A stretch of DNA of 58,905 nt, from the NCBI GenBank assembly GCA_902564235.1, contig CACFAG010000006.1, positions 1 through 58,905 of the forward strand, written 5' to 3'. Position numbers and translations under genes: made by a program. The first letter of the stretch is position 1; every line of letters starts with the position of its first letter. The notes beneath the pieces are model-generated. The model did not search any database. It was not told where the DNA came from and worked only from the letters and a program-made list of their open reading frames with translations. Source of the stretch: an uncultured Prochlorococcus sp. (lineage in GTDB: Bacteria > Cyanobacteriota > Cyanobacteriia > PCC-6307 > Cyanobiaceae). Shown here one piece after another: positions 8,701-16,035 of the stretch.

Positions 8701-10931
8701 CCTTTTTTTGTAAATGTAGAATTAAAAGAAGTGTTTTTATATTTTAAATTTTCAATTCCAAACCATTTGCCATATGAATATCCTTTGTAATAGTTATTCG
8801 AATACGACGAATTTCCAATATTTGAACTTGAATATATACCTCTTTCAGTATATGAATTATGATTGGTTCCAAAATTAATATTTGATGTTTTATATTCATC
8901 GCTGTATCTTTCATAATTTGAAACCCCAGAATTGGATTTAATTGTAAAAATTAAGGAGTCATTTCCACTCCCAGAAATAAGTGAAGTTTTATCTATCCCA
9001 ACTGATGAGGAACCACTAGTTACATTGAGTGCTAAATTATTATTTCCATTTCCAAAATTAATATTGGACTCAATAAAGCCAACTGCCTCACCACCTTGAC
9101 TTGAAACATTATTATTAAAAACTTCAGACTTTCCAGCAGATCTTCCTGCCCAAAATCTGCTGTAAGAAACCGTTTCCGATTCAAAGTAATTTGATAAGTG
9201 TCTTGAATTTTGGGACTGTGATAAATCAATATCCTGATATGAGTAACGATATGACCATTTATCGTAATAAGATTGTTTCTCAGTGAACTCATAGGAATCA
9301 TTCGAGGTTTGTTCGACTAAACCTGAATAACTTGAAACATTTACATTAAAAATATCATTACCAAAACCTGTAGAAATATTTGTTCCAGATATCCCAATAG
9401 AACTTGCTATTTGAGAAGATTCTCCCCACCAACCATTTTCTGAATTTGTAGTTGACGAGACGTCTATATTTATCAAATCATTTCCAGCGCCAGCATTTAT
9501 CGTTGAATCAATTACACCAAATGCAGCAGCTAAAGCGCTCTGATTCCAAGACCAACCAAGTGAAAGAGCTGCACCTGAAGAATTAATAAAGAGAGAATCA
9601 TCTCCAGACCCTAATTTAATTGAACTATTTACAGCACCATAAGCAGGTTCAATTGCTTCTCCCATGGAGACAGCAAGATCTGATGCATTTAAAATAACGG
9701 TATCATTCCCAATCCCTGTATCAATTGAACTATCTCGTATAGCCCAGCTATTTGTATTAGTTCCAAAGCTATATGCTGAAATTTCCACTTCATCATCACC
9801 TGCACCAGTATTAATTGTCGATTTTTCTAATCCAATGGCCACGGATTGTCCTAAACCAATATCTTGAGAGTTCCAATCCCAGAAATTTCTTGTTAATGAG
9901 ACAGAAGAAGTATTTATATTTATCTCATCATCACCTGAACCAGTATTAATACTTGAACTATAAATTCCATACGAAGAGGAATTTGTATCGATAAAATTTG
10001 GTTGAGATGAAGATAAATATTCATTTGTAGCTAAAGAATTTATGCTTACAACATCATCACCCAAACCAGTTTTTATACTTGAATTAGCAAGACCTACTGA
10101 TTCGATATTTAAATTCGAAATGCTTCTCCGATCCCACCAGATATTATTCACAGTTGAAGCTGCAGCAGTAGTACTTATGTTTATCTCATCATCACCAAAA
10201 GCACTATTTATAGTCGAATTAGCAAGACCTATAGCTTGAACATTCTGATATGAATAATTGCCATAATTAGAGTAATTACTGAAAGTTGAGGCTGAAGCAA
10301 TAGTATTTATATTTATCTCATCATCACCAAAACCACTTTTTATAGTCGAATTAGCGAGACCTATAGCTTGAACATTTTGATATGAAAAATTATAAACCCA
10401 GGAATTATTGCCCTGTGAGGCTGAAGCAGTAGTATTTATATTTACCTCATCATCACCAAAACCACTATTTATAGTCGAATTAGCAAGACCTAAAACTTGA
10501 GCATTTTGATATGAATTATTACCATAACTAGGGGAATTAATGAAAGTTGAGGCTGAAGCAGTAGTAGTTATATTTATCTGATCGTCACCAAAACCACTTT
10601 TTACACTTTGATTAGCAATCCCAATGGCTTGAACATTTTGATTTAAATAATTTTCATACCAACCATAATAATTATCGACAAATGAGGCTGAAGCAGTAGT
10701 ACTTATGTTTATCTCATCATCACCAAAACCACTATTTATACTCGAATTAGCAAGACCTAAAACTTGAGCATTTTGATATAGGGAGTAGAAACCACTCTTA
10801 TATAAAGAATCTGTATTAGTAAAGCTTTGAGAAGAGGTTTGTATATTAATTAAATTTGGGTAGGAGGTAACCTCAAAATTTGAATTGTCAAATTGAGATG
10901 AATCTATATTAATGTCATATATGGAAACCAT
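5718..10931 (-). CDS. Giant RTX-type calcium-binding repeat protein, probable type I cargo
   Basis: A 1737-aa protein with no N-terminal signal peptide, as expected for C-terminally targeted type I substrates. Residues about 50-330 hold tandem units of roughly 50 aa around the motif AIGLANSTINSGFGDDEIN. The middle (about 330-1330) alternates shorter GxGxD units with long Tyr/Asn/Ser-rich inserts. Residues about 1350-1670 carry dense canonical RTX nonapeptides (GGSGNDVLKGG type), which fold into calcium-binding beta-rolls once outside. The last about 60 residues are acidic and amphipathic and resemble a C-terminal secretion signal. No enzymatic domain was recognised; a surface-layer, adhesin or cell-envelope role is a guess. 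First gene of a leftward operon with PpiC, ABC and HlyD genes. Confidence 0.92.
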   Translation of the reverse strand: MVSIYDINIDSSQFDNSNFEVTSYPNLINIQTSSQSFTNTDSLYKSGFYSLYQNAQVLGLANSSINSGFGDDEINISTTASASFVDNYYGWYENYLNQNVQAIGIANQSVKSGFGDDQINITTTASASTFINSPSYGNNSYQNAQVLGLANSTINSGFGDDEVNINTTASASQGNNSWVYNFSYQNVQAIGLANSTIKSGFGDDEININTIASASTFSNYSNYGNYSYQNVQAIGLANSTINSAFGDDEINISTTAAASTVNNIWWDRRSISNLNIESVGLANSSIKTGLGDDVVSINSLATNEYLSSSQPNFIDTNSSSYGIYSSSINTGSGDDEININTSSVSLTRNFWDWNSQDIGLGQSVAIGLEKSTINTGAGDDEVEISAYSFGTNTNSWAIRDSSIDTGIGNDTVILNASDLAVSMGEAIEPAYGAVNSSIKLGSGDDSLFINSSGAALSLGWSWNQSALAAAFGVIDSTINAGAGNDLINIDVSSTTNSENGWWGESSQIASSIGISGTNISTGFGNDIFNVNVSSYSGLVEQTSNDSYEFTEKQSYYDKWSYRYSYQDIDLSQSQNSRHLSNYFESETVSYSRFWAGRSAGKSEVFNNNVSSQGGEAVGFIESNINFGNGNNNLALNVTSGSSSVGIDKTSLISGSGNDSLIFTIKSNSGVSNYERYSDEYKTSNINFGTNHNSYTERGIYSSSNIGNSSYSNNYYKGYSYGKWFGIENLKYKNTSFNSTFTKKGNAIGFDSSYLKLGKGNNVIDLSVDSGDLSIGLSNSDIRTKKGKDRLYINVVADKADNYTNGYTNTYNFSGIKNYYKRESSTYKSNYYSNYYSDEYSDSYSSSDFGTYRYLNARTSDYRQNELNSRSYSETSSYGVAIGVEDSNIRVGRGKDLIDINISGGEKAVGLEDSLLKTGRGNDDLNISVESNGERSFYYSGLSNRLWAGFERYLYSDFNKYYHYQNSTYQDQNLFSNYQNKNFGLRLYRTRGENDIDIQKDFYAYSDNYYELFGDAVGVKNSKISTGPGNDKVNLDISGSQQAVGLEDSLLKTGIGNDNIDLDVTSIGGYGYSSSYENKNFQIGKYSGQDLNLRAGLNSNSYILNRKDSLSAYSYKNNYLYANASRFAHKNEITLQHNEYSNSYEFIERTGDAIGLKDSAIKTGRGNDQISIDVSGAEQAVGLQDSYLSSGSGADKINIVVSSEGNSSYSKSYRYKYHNEGKYSSKYSYFSLDGYKAKSNYETSNSRYDYSSSYLDKWAYRGSNQFDGLSKGSYIYAYNNSIDFGYAVGVQNSFIKTGNGNDKFNLISDGINHSIGLLDTRLSTGSGNDLINITGDIYQSKINAGSGNDRIIITGGGGRSKIYGGSGNDFISAGSSDDRLYGDNGRDRIYGGSGKDFIVGGTGRDSLIGGSGNDVLKGGSGNDVLKGGADKDFIFGGTGRDSLRGGSGNDVLLGGLGNDVLKGGSGNDFIQGGSGGDRLDGGTGNDILNGGSGNDLMIGSGGNDTYIFGEGNDVIDYSQLEESITLIRGGKVDKGSLGNDTLRDYYKTIIASNKDNDWIDGQTGGGKIANLDIDLSNESLKVNNLPRIGSYLSRVRNFENVRGSENADIIKGDDFSNTLIGNGGNDLLYGGKGKDSLLGGLGDDLLNGGEGDDLLNGGIGENELNGGSGYDIFVLGTGEGFTTVTDFRLGIDQLSIGVSDPIKAKFIEDDTLLFAGNDFLGKILDIKLEDSDKDIWMA
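5930..6900 (-). repeat. Canonical RTX nonapeptide block
   Basis: This part of the 1737-aa gene encodes successive GGxGxDxLx units (for example GGSGNDVLKGG twice in a row), interrupted by a non-repeat spacer of about 100 residues. At DNA level the units are near-identical (recurring tcattacctgatcctcct on the plus strand), suggesting recent expansion by slippage or unequal recombination. Confidence 0.88.
10090..10780 (-). repeat. N-terminal tandem repeats of about 150 bp
   Basis: Five to six imperfect copies of a roughly 50-codon unit. Each has a conserved half (VQAIGLANSTINSGFGDDE followed by ININTTASAS) and a variable Tyr/Asn-rich linker. Conserved halves are nearly identical in DNA (plus-strand atttatctcatcatcacc recurs), while linkers diverge, pointing to duplication plus selection on the core. 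Confidence 0.82.
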
Positions 10932-11283
10932 ATGCCTTAATAAGAGTTTTTAAGGGTACAGATAAATATAGTTCCTGGGGGAAAATTGGTTTCCAGGAAA
11001 ATAGTTAATCTCTTTTATAAGGGATGAGCATTAACAGCAATTAATAAAATTAATCACTTGGCGGCAGTTTAACATTAATTAACATTAAACAGGGACTAAA
11101 TTGGTTATTTAATTCACAAAATAAAAAAAAAGTTTTTTTGATAAAAACTATTTTTTTTTATTTTTTTTTATTTATTTTTCTGTGGATTCGAGTTGACTAT
11201 CCTTTATAAAATTAATTTAGTAATTTATTTTCATTTGTAGTAATAAATCAATAATTAAAATGTAAGTTAAATGTAGGAGAAAA
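10932..11283. other. AT-rich intergenic region upstream of the RTX operon
   Basis: About 350 bp without a supportable gene. It should hold the leftward promoter of the secretion operon and the rightward promoter of the small genes that follow. It contains the tandem octamer described separately and poly-A/poly-T tracts at about 11125-11180. No clear terminator was seen. Confidence 0.6.
11069..11086 (+). promoter_or_regulatory. HLR1-like tandem octamer
   Basis: Two perfect direct octamers, TTAACATT-AA-TTAACATT, with a 10-bp period. The cyanobacterial HLR1 element bound by the response regulator RpaB is two (G/T)TTACA(T/A)(T/A) octamers separated by 2 bp; each copy here matches 7 of 8 positions with exact spacing. 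It lies 138 bp upstream of the RTX gene start. The assignment is inference from motif and spacing only. Confidence 0.4.
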
Positions 11284-11376
11284 ATGAAGGAAGCTCAATC
11301 ATTTAAAGTTTTGAATGAAGGCAATTATCTCCATACAGAAATTTTATTTAGGGGAAAATTAGAGAAAAAAGAATAA
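11284..11376 (+). CDS. Possible 30-aa small protein
   Basis: A 30-codon ORF beginning MKEAQSFKVLNEGNYLH and ending in a Lys/Glu-rich tail. An AGGAG ribosome-binding site sits six bases before the ATG, which is the main support. No family recognised; no membrane segment. It could be a leader peptide or a chance ORF. Confidence 0.4.
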   Translation: MKEAQSFKVLNEGNYLHTEILFRGKLEKKE

Positions 11377-11491
11377 ATCATTTTGCTATCAATTTTATTA
11401 AATTTCATATAGAACTTTTTATGTAAAAAGAACTTGTTTTGCCACCTTTTAAACGATAAAAAACACATATGAGCATATTTCTTAAATAAGT

Positions 11492-11908
11492 TTGTTAAAA
11501 AAAAGAACTAAAGGAGTATCTCGAAACATCATTAAGGGAAGAAAAACTCCAATAAGAAAAAAAGTTAATTCAAAATCTAGAAGAACTGTAAAGAGAAAAA
11601 ATAGTTTTTCTTTTTCTTCATCTATTTATTCCTCTATTATTATTCTTGCAGGCTTCATAAGCCTTTCCCTTACAATTTTTTTTCTTATAAGGCAATTACA
11701 ACCCGCAATTAAAAATGAAAAATTGAAATTCTTGTGCACTTATCAACTTGGTGATAAAAAAAGTCAAAACTATAAAGATGCGAAACTGGAATTAGAAAAG
11801 CTTGTGGGAAATAGTGATAAATATTGCAAAAATTTTCTTCTTCCTAAAGAAAAAAAAGGATTTAGAATCTTTCCAATTATTAAAGACATTCTATTTAGGA
11901 TTATTTAG
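11492..11908 (+). CDS. Hypothetical single-pass membrane protein with basic N-terminus
   Basis: A 138-aa protein using a TTG start; no ATG is available in frame near the beginning. The first about 40 residues are very rich in Lys and Arg and resemble a nucleic-acid- or phospholipid-facing tail. One membrane helix follows (about 48-68, SIIILAGFISLSLTIFFLI), then a charged C-terminal domain with two cysteines. Function unknown. It stands alone between the RTX operon head and a leftward pseudouridine synthase gene. The start is uncertain because the Shine-Dalgarno sequence is weak. Confidence 0.6.
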   Translation: MLKKRTKGVSRNIIKGRKTPIRKKVNSKSRRTVKRKNSFSFSSSIYSSIIILAGFISLSLTIFFLIRQLQPAIKNEKLKFLCTYQLGDKKSQNYKDAKLELEKLVGNSDKYCKNFLLPKEKKGFRIFPIIKDILFRII

Positions 11909-12135
11909 TCTTCTCCTAATTGTTTTATGCGAAAAAGGTCGCAATTTCGAATCCTTTCTTCCCGATAAGTTTTTAGCGAGAAGTATATATTGCTTTAACT
12001 AATCTTGTATAAAATAAGTTTCTTTGAAAGAAAATCTTTAAATTAATCTTTGAGCAATAGATCCGCAGTTTGTATAGCTTTAGATAACTTTGTTAGAGAT
12101 ATCGCGCACTATAATTAAAACATGTGTTTTTTTGA

Positions 12136-12858
12136 TTAGTCATATGTTTTAGAAGAGTTTTTGAGTAGCCCATTTAATTCTATGAGTTCTTCTTTGGTTA
12201 ATTCCCTATATTTTCCGGTTGGAACGTCTAACTTAATATTCATTATTCTTATACGCCTTAATGAGTTTACTCTATAACCTAATGACTCGCACATTCTCCT
12301 AATCTGACGATTAAGTCCTTGAGTAAGTATTATCTTAAATTTTTTTGGACCTAATTGTTTGACGATACAATTCTTAGTTATTGTGTTTAATATTTCAACT
12401 CCATTACTCATACTTTGAATAAAGTCGCTATTAATCGGACGGTTAACTTTTACAATATATTCTTTTTCATGATTATTTCTGGCTCTTAGTATTTTATTTA
12501 CGATATCTCCATCATTAGTTAATAAAATCAATCCTTCGCTGAGCTTATCCAATCTTCCAACAGGAAAAACTCTTATAGGATATTTAATGAAATCTATAAC
12601 ATTATCGGGTTCTACTTTTGTATCAGTTGTACAAACAATTCCAACAGGCTTATTAAAAGCTAAGTATGTTTTTTTTTGTTTCGTTGATTTTTCTATTCTT
12701 TGACCTTTAACTTCTACTTGATCACCTTCTTCTACCTTCGCGCCAATTTGTGAAATTTGGCCATTAATAGTTACTTTTCCTTCTTCAATTAATCTATCTG
12801 CTACTCTTCTGGAACAAAAACCGACTTCGCTTAAATATTTATTTATTCTGGTAGCCAT
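12136..12858 (-). CDS. RsuA/RluB/E/F-family pseudouridine synthase
   Basis: A 240-aa enzyme that isomerises a uridine to pseudouridine in rRNA. Residues 3-50 form an S4 RNA-binding domain (RINKYLSEVGFCSRRVADRL...GKVTINGQ). The catalytic domain carries the family signature GRLDKLSEGLILLTNDGD, with the Asp after GRL as catalytic residue, and later RQIRRMCESLGYRVNSLRRI. The S4 plus short catalytic domain resembles RluF/RluB; the exact target nucleotide cannot be told from sequence alone. It is monocistronic, with a 140-bp gap to the downstream DUF1651 gene start region. Confidence 0.92.
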   Translation of the reverse strand: MATRINKYLSEVGFCSRRVADRLIEEGKVTINGQISQIGAKVEEGDQVEVKGQRIEKSTKQKKTYLAFNKPVGIVCTTDTKVEPDNVIDFIKYPIRVFPVGRLDKLSEGLILLTNDGDIVNKILRARNNHEKEYIVKVNRPINSDFIQSMSNGVEILNTITKNCIVKQLGPKKFKIILTQGLNRQIRRMCESLGYRVNSLRRIRIMNIKLDVPTGKYRELTKEELIELNGLLKNSSKTYD

Positions 12859-13001
12859 TTTGGATGTTAATTTTTATCTTCACTAAGTAATTAACTAATT
12901 TCCTCATATTTTAGATTTACTGTCAATTTAGTTAATATTCAATTTACTGCATTTCGAATTATTTTATCGGTAAGTTCTGCTTTATAGATCTAACTCTCTT
13001 T

Positions 13002-13247
13002 CTAAGTCCAAACTTCGTCAGTTTTCCTCCATCCCTGAGAAAGTAATCTTTCATAAATTTCTCTAGCTAAATCTATCTCAACAGAAACTGTATTTGTCAT
13101 TATTGGTGGTTTGTTTCCTAATCCCCCCACTATTTTTCCAGTATCTATAAACATATACTCAAAAACTCCATCAATACTCTTATCGTTTTTCAAAAATCTT
13201 TTAACTTCTGAACTATTTGAATTAATCAACCAATAAGATTTAGCCAT
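13002..13247 (-). CDS. DUF1651 family protein
   Basis: An 81-aa protein of a small family found mainly in marine picocyanobacteria. The diagnostic C-terminal pattern is visible: an Ala-Arg-x-x-(Y/W)-x-x-L segment followed by GWRKTDEVW. No signal peptide or membrane segment. Function unknown. It lies 32 bp downstream of the SRAP gene on the same strand and may be co-transcribed with it. A second, more divergent family member is at 26854-27123. Confidence 0.8.
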   Translation of the reverse strand: MAKSYWLINSNSSEVKRFLKNDKSIDGVFEYMFIDTGKIVGGLGNKPPIMTNTVSVEIDLAREIYERLLSQGWRKTDEVWT

Positions 13248-13279
13248 TAATCTAACCTTGGGATTAGTAAGCGTTCCAT

Positions 13280-13918
13280 TTAAAACAAACTCATTTGATC
13301 AGTTTCTTTTTTCTTTACATCTTCTATTAACCAACCATCAGGAGACCAACTCATCATGATTGCAAATAATCCTTTTAATTCATCCGTATCTTTAACTTGC
13401 TCTGTCCATTGTTCTTCATATCCATTAGGAACGATTACAGGCATGCGGTGATGCAAAGGTTTAATTAAATCGTTTGGTTCAGTTGTTAAAACGCAGCAAC
13501 TCTCAAGTTCTGCTCCATCTGGTGAGGTCCACTTACTCCAAATTCCTCCCAACCAAAAAGTCTCATAATTCGCTTTTCGAACACGATATTTTTTTTCATA
13601 AAAACCGCTCGCAGGTATTAGACACCTTTTATGTTTCCAACTTCCACTAAATAATTTTTTTTCTTCTACGGTTTCTGATCTTGCATTAAATGGTCTTGGT
13701 CTCTTTTTATCAAATGGGTCTTTAGCCCAAGGGGAAATAAAGCCCCATGTCATAAAAGTAGTTTTAATTCTTCCTTCATTTTTAATTACAAGCAAAGGAT
13801 CATTAGGCCTTATTAGATTTTGAGTCTCGTATTTAGAGTCAAGTCCACTTGGATAATCTTTTTTCAACACCTTTGGCAAATTCTCAAATTTAGTTTTCAG
13901 TTCAAATCTTCCGCACAT
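13280..13918 (-). CDS. SOS response-associated peptidase (SRAP/YedK-HMCES type)
   Basis: A 212-aa SRAP protein. Members form a thiazolidine crosslink between Cys2 and abasic sites in single-stranded DNA, protecting them from cleavage. The sequence starts MCGRFEL with the invariant Cys2 after Met removal, contains RPFNARSETV and RCLIPASGFYE (active-site Asn and Glu regions) and LHHRMPVIV (the conserved His). Length is typical. No LexA-like box was obvious upstream. It precedes the DUF1651 gene on the same strand. Confidence 0.95.
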   Translation of the reverse strand: MCGRFELKTKFENLPKVLKKDYPSGLDSKYETQNLIRPNDPLLVIKNEGRIKTTFMTWGFISPWAKDPFDKKRPRPFNARSETVEEKKLFSGSWKHKRCLIPASGFYEKKYRVRKANYETFWLGGIWSKWTSPDGAELESCCVLTTEPNDLIKPLHHRMPVIVPNGYEEQWTEQVKDTDELKGLFAIMMSWSPDGWLIEDVKKKETDQMSLF

Positions 13919-14112
13919 TGATTTTTAAAATCTTATAAAAAACTAAATTTAAAAAAAACAGAAAAGTTTTTTCTTATTTTAGATCTACTTTCAGTTTTCT
14001 CAAATAAAAAACAATTTTTTGATTGTAGAAAGTTTTCATCTAAATAATTAAAAGAAAATGTAGATATTGAAAAGATTCCTCAAATTTAATTTGAATGTTT
14101 CAAACTTAAGTC

Positions 14113-14256
14113 ATGACAGATCCAATTCTTTACTTATCTATGCTACTCGGATTGGGAGGTGTATATGTATTAATCTCTTCCTTCCATGATGATGACGATG
14201 GTGATGATGATGGAGAAAAGTATACTTATAATCTCGAAAATAATTTTGCGAGATAA
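14113..14256 (+). CDS. Small membrane protein with Asp-rich tail
   Basis: A 47-aa protein: a short N-terminus, one hydrophobic helix (LYLSMLLGLGGVYVLISSF) and a run of Asp/Gly (HDDDDGDDDGE). The coherent helix-plus-acidic-tail design supports it being real. The acidic tail could bind cations; that is a guess. Too short for standard gene calling, and an antisense ORF overlaps its end. Confidence 0.62.
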   Translation: MTDPILYLSMLLGLGGVYVLISSFHDDDDGDDDGEKYTYNLENNFAR

Positions 14257-14492
14257 TCAATGTAGTTATAAAACAAAAGTTTGAAAGAAAAAATTGCTTT
14301 CAATAAAATCTCCCGCTGAAAATATTTTTTTATAGGAGTAATGGAAAAATTTTTTTGCGAATAAACTGTATCTATTTTTAAATTTACTTGTTGGTCCTCT
14401 ATCCGTATACGTATGTACTTTAAACCGTACATTTTTATTAGACGGTTGATTAGCATGCCTAGTTAGAACTAAGGGTAACAGTAAGAAATTAA

Positions 14493-14678
14493 ATGCCTTC
14501 TACACCAATTAAATCTTGTAATAAATATTTGTTGAGTTACAAAGATTCATCAAATAAGACACATGAAGTTGGCTTCTACGCACGCGATGCATACGATTGC
14601 TTGATACTTGCGAGAGAATTCAACTCTTACGTACATGACAATCCAGGTTCTGTAATCAAAATCCAACAAAAATTTTAA
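14493..14678 (+). CDS. Small conserved-type hypothetical protein
   Basis: A 61-aa soluble protein beginning MPSTPIKSCNKYLLSYKD and containing an alternating pattern typical of a small alpha/beta fold (HEVGFYARDAYDCLILAREF). It lies 11 bp upstream of the next small gene on the same strand, with AAGGA before that start, so the two probably form an operon. Function not recognised. Confidence 0.7.
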   Translation: MPSTPIKSCNKYLLSYKDSSNKTHEVGFYARDAYDCLILAREFNSYVHDNPGSVIKIQQKF

Positions 14679-14689
14679 GGAAATTAATT

Positions 14690-14854
14690 ATGAATTTAAA
14701 AAGATCACCATTCTCAATTCAAGATAAAAATGCAAGAGATCTTGATAATACAAATGATTACCCAACAATTGCAGATTTAAAGAGAGAAAAAAAATTTCCA
14801 GATGATAAAAGAAATACAGTTCACTATCGTAGAGATTTAGACTCTCTTGGTTAG
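14690..14854 (+). CDS. Small charged hypothetical protein
   Basis: A 54-aa hydrophilic protein (starts MNLKRSPFSIQDKNARDL, ends YRRDLDSLG), rich in Asp, Lys and Arg and probably disordered. An AAGGA ribosome-binding site overlaps the preceding stop codon region, nine bases before the ATG, supporting translation from this start. No homolog family recognised. Confidence 0.6.
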   Translation: MNLKRSPFSIQDKNARDLDNTNDYPTIADLKREKKFPDDKRNTVHYRRDLDSLG

Positions 14855-14921
14855 TTTGTGAGAGTCTCTATTTACTAATTTCTAAAATTAAGGTTCATAA
14901 TGAATCTTATTTGCGTTTTAT

Positions 14922-15089
14922 TCATAGAATAATATTCTCTTCCTCAAGTTTTTTTTTAAGCTCTATTGGCATATATGCAATATCTTTCTTTATTGCATTA
15001 ATGGCATCTTTATACTTTTCAGGTTCAGCTAAAAGCATTTTTATTAAATTGTATTGACTTTCAATTTCTTCAGAAGAAAATTTTTCCAT
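14922..15089 (-). CDS. Small hypothetical helical protein
   Basis: A 55-aa, acidic-basic mixed helical protein: MEKFSSEEIESQYNLIKML, then AEPEKYKDAINAIKKDIAY and a Lys/Glu-rich end. The regular heptad-like spacing suggests a helical hairpin. No family recognised. It lies downstream of the DUF3303 gene on the same strand (63-bp gap). Confidence 0.6.
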   Translation of the reverse strand: MEKFSSEEIESQYNLIKMLLAEPEKYKDAINAIKKDIAYMPIELKKKLEEENIIL

Positions 15090-15151
15090 AAAATAGTTAC
15101 TACCTTTTATTTTAGATCAACACTCAACACTCAACACTTAAAGATTAACTA

Positions 15152-15463
15152 TTAGCTAGAAGCTGCTGTAATTTCTTTATGTACGGAAAGAAATTCTTTA
15201 TCCGTTAGAACTGGTGTAACTTCAATTTCTACGCCAAAATTATCGACCCAGATACTACTCCATTTCCAAATATTCTGATGGTTTGAAGATTCAACTATTG
15301 CCCAACCATTAGCTCCTTCAGGGTTTACTACTCGATTAAGAACTTTAAAGCCATCAAATTCATCACCTTCGCATCCTCCTTCAACAAAACCCGCAAAAGC
15401 TTCGGCCCCTTGCATATGACTTTCTTGATCTGGAAATTGCCAGTGTACGATGTAAGTTTGCAT
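15152..15463 (-). CDS. DUF3303 family protein
   Basis: A 103-aa protein starting MQTYIVHWQFPD; an earlier in-frame ATG four codons upstream is possible but the family begins at MQTY. It contains GWAIVESSNHQNIWKWSS and the following VEIEVTPVLTDKE strand, consistent with a ferredoxin-like alpha/beta dimer fold of the DUF3303 family. The role is unknown. The family is common in marine cyanobacteria. Confidence 0.8.
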   Translation of the reverse strand: MQTYIVHWQFPDQESHMQGAEAFAGFVEGGCEGDEFDGFKVLNRVVNPEGANGWAIVESSNHQNIWKWSSIWVDNFGVEIEVTPVLTDKEFLSVHKEITAASS

Positions 15464-15607
15464 GAATAAAATCATTTTTTTAATTATTAATTATCGAACT
15501 TAAAAATTAAATAAAAAGTCTTTAAACACTAATTAAAAAGGGCTTAAGCCTAGAAGGAAAAAATAGCAAAAAAAAAGACTCTTACGAGCCTAGGTGATGG
15601 GGACTCC

Positions 15608-15613
15608 TATAAT
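15608..15613 (+). promoter_or_regulatory. Candidate -10 box of a small RNA
   Basis: A perfect TATAAT in otherwise non-coding sequence. No good -35 sits at the usual 17-bp distance (TTACGA is about 20 bp upstream). Transcription would begin near 15620 and run through the structured region to the terminator at 15736. Confidence 0.4.
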
Positions 15614-15619
15614 GACAAA

Positions 15620-15761
15620 TTAAACAGAAATAAACAACCCCATCAATAGGTAATTTTAAATACTTACAAACACTATATGTAGTGCTAAGATTTTTAGAAA
15701 GGTTGGGTGATGGGGATTATCCCGCTTTTTGATTGGGGCGAAGCTGACGCCCTTTTTTTTT
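15620..15761 (+). ncRNA. Candidate structured small RNA of about 140 nt
   Basis: No coding potential. CCCCATCA (15638-15645) is exactly complementary to TGATGGGG (15708-15715), closing a domain that contains a CACTA-TATG-TAGTG hairpin (15671-15684) and a weaker CTAA/TTAG stem. A GGGA-TTA-TCCC hairpin (15713-15723) overlaps the second strand, and a textbook intrinsic terminator ends the element. A second copy of TGATGGGG lies just upstream of the -10 box (15595-15602), so alternative pairing is possible in a longer transcript. I could not match it to 6S RNA, Yfr1 or the glutamine riboswitch by eye. Confidence 0.5.
15736..15761 (+). terminator. Intrinsic terminator
   Basis: Stem GGGCG/CGCCC with loop AAGCTGA, followed by nine T residues. 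Strong rho-independent form; no protein gene immediately upstream on this strand, so it implies a non-coding transcript. Confidence 0.85.
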
Positions 15762-15866
15762 GGAAAATTTACTTTAATCAATAAAACAAGATCGAGCATT
15801 AAAGTATTTGAACCTTTTGAAGATAGTTCTAAGAACTCTTATATGATTAATGCAATTTAATTTCTT

Positions 15867-15962
15867 ATGGTTGTGTTTTTAATCGATCAGGCAAGCCAGT
15901 TATGCAAGGCTCAAGGGTTATATCTATCAAAGAAGCGAGAAACGAATATAAAGGTTTGGTGA
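15867..15962 (+). CDS. Doubtful 31-aa ORF
   Basis: MVVFLIDQASQLCKAQGLYL and a basic C-terminus. No clear ribosome-binding site; it lies between the RNA terminator and the next small gene. Listed for completeness only. Confidence 0.2.
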   Translation: MVVFLIDQASQLCKAQGLYLSKKRETNIKVW

Positions 15963-16035
15963 ATAGGTACTTTACCTGAAATTTGACATTATTAAAAATA
16001 AATTGCTAGAAAAGCTTCAGAATAGAAGATTGAAA

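Noticed and set aside
10090..10780. Regularly spaced repeats resembling a CRISPR array
   Set aside because: The repeats are about 150 bp apart, in frame, and encode the conserved core of a long open reading frame; no cas genes.
14226..14456. Leftward 76-aa ORF
   Set aside because: It overlaps the end of the better supported 47-aa membrane protein, is Lys/Ile-rich without pattern, and has no ribosome-binding site.
15589..15761. Glutamine riboswitch (glnA/downstream-peptide motif) or 6S RNA
   Set aside because: I could not find the conserved core sequences of these RNAs; only pairing and terminator features support an RNA.
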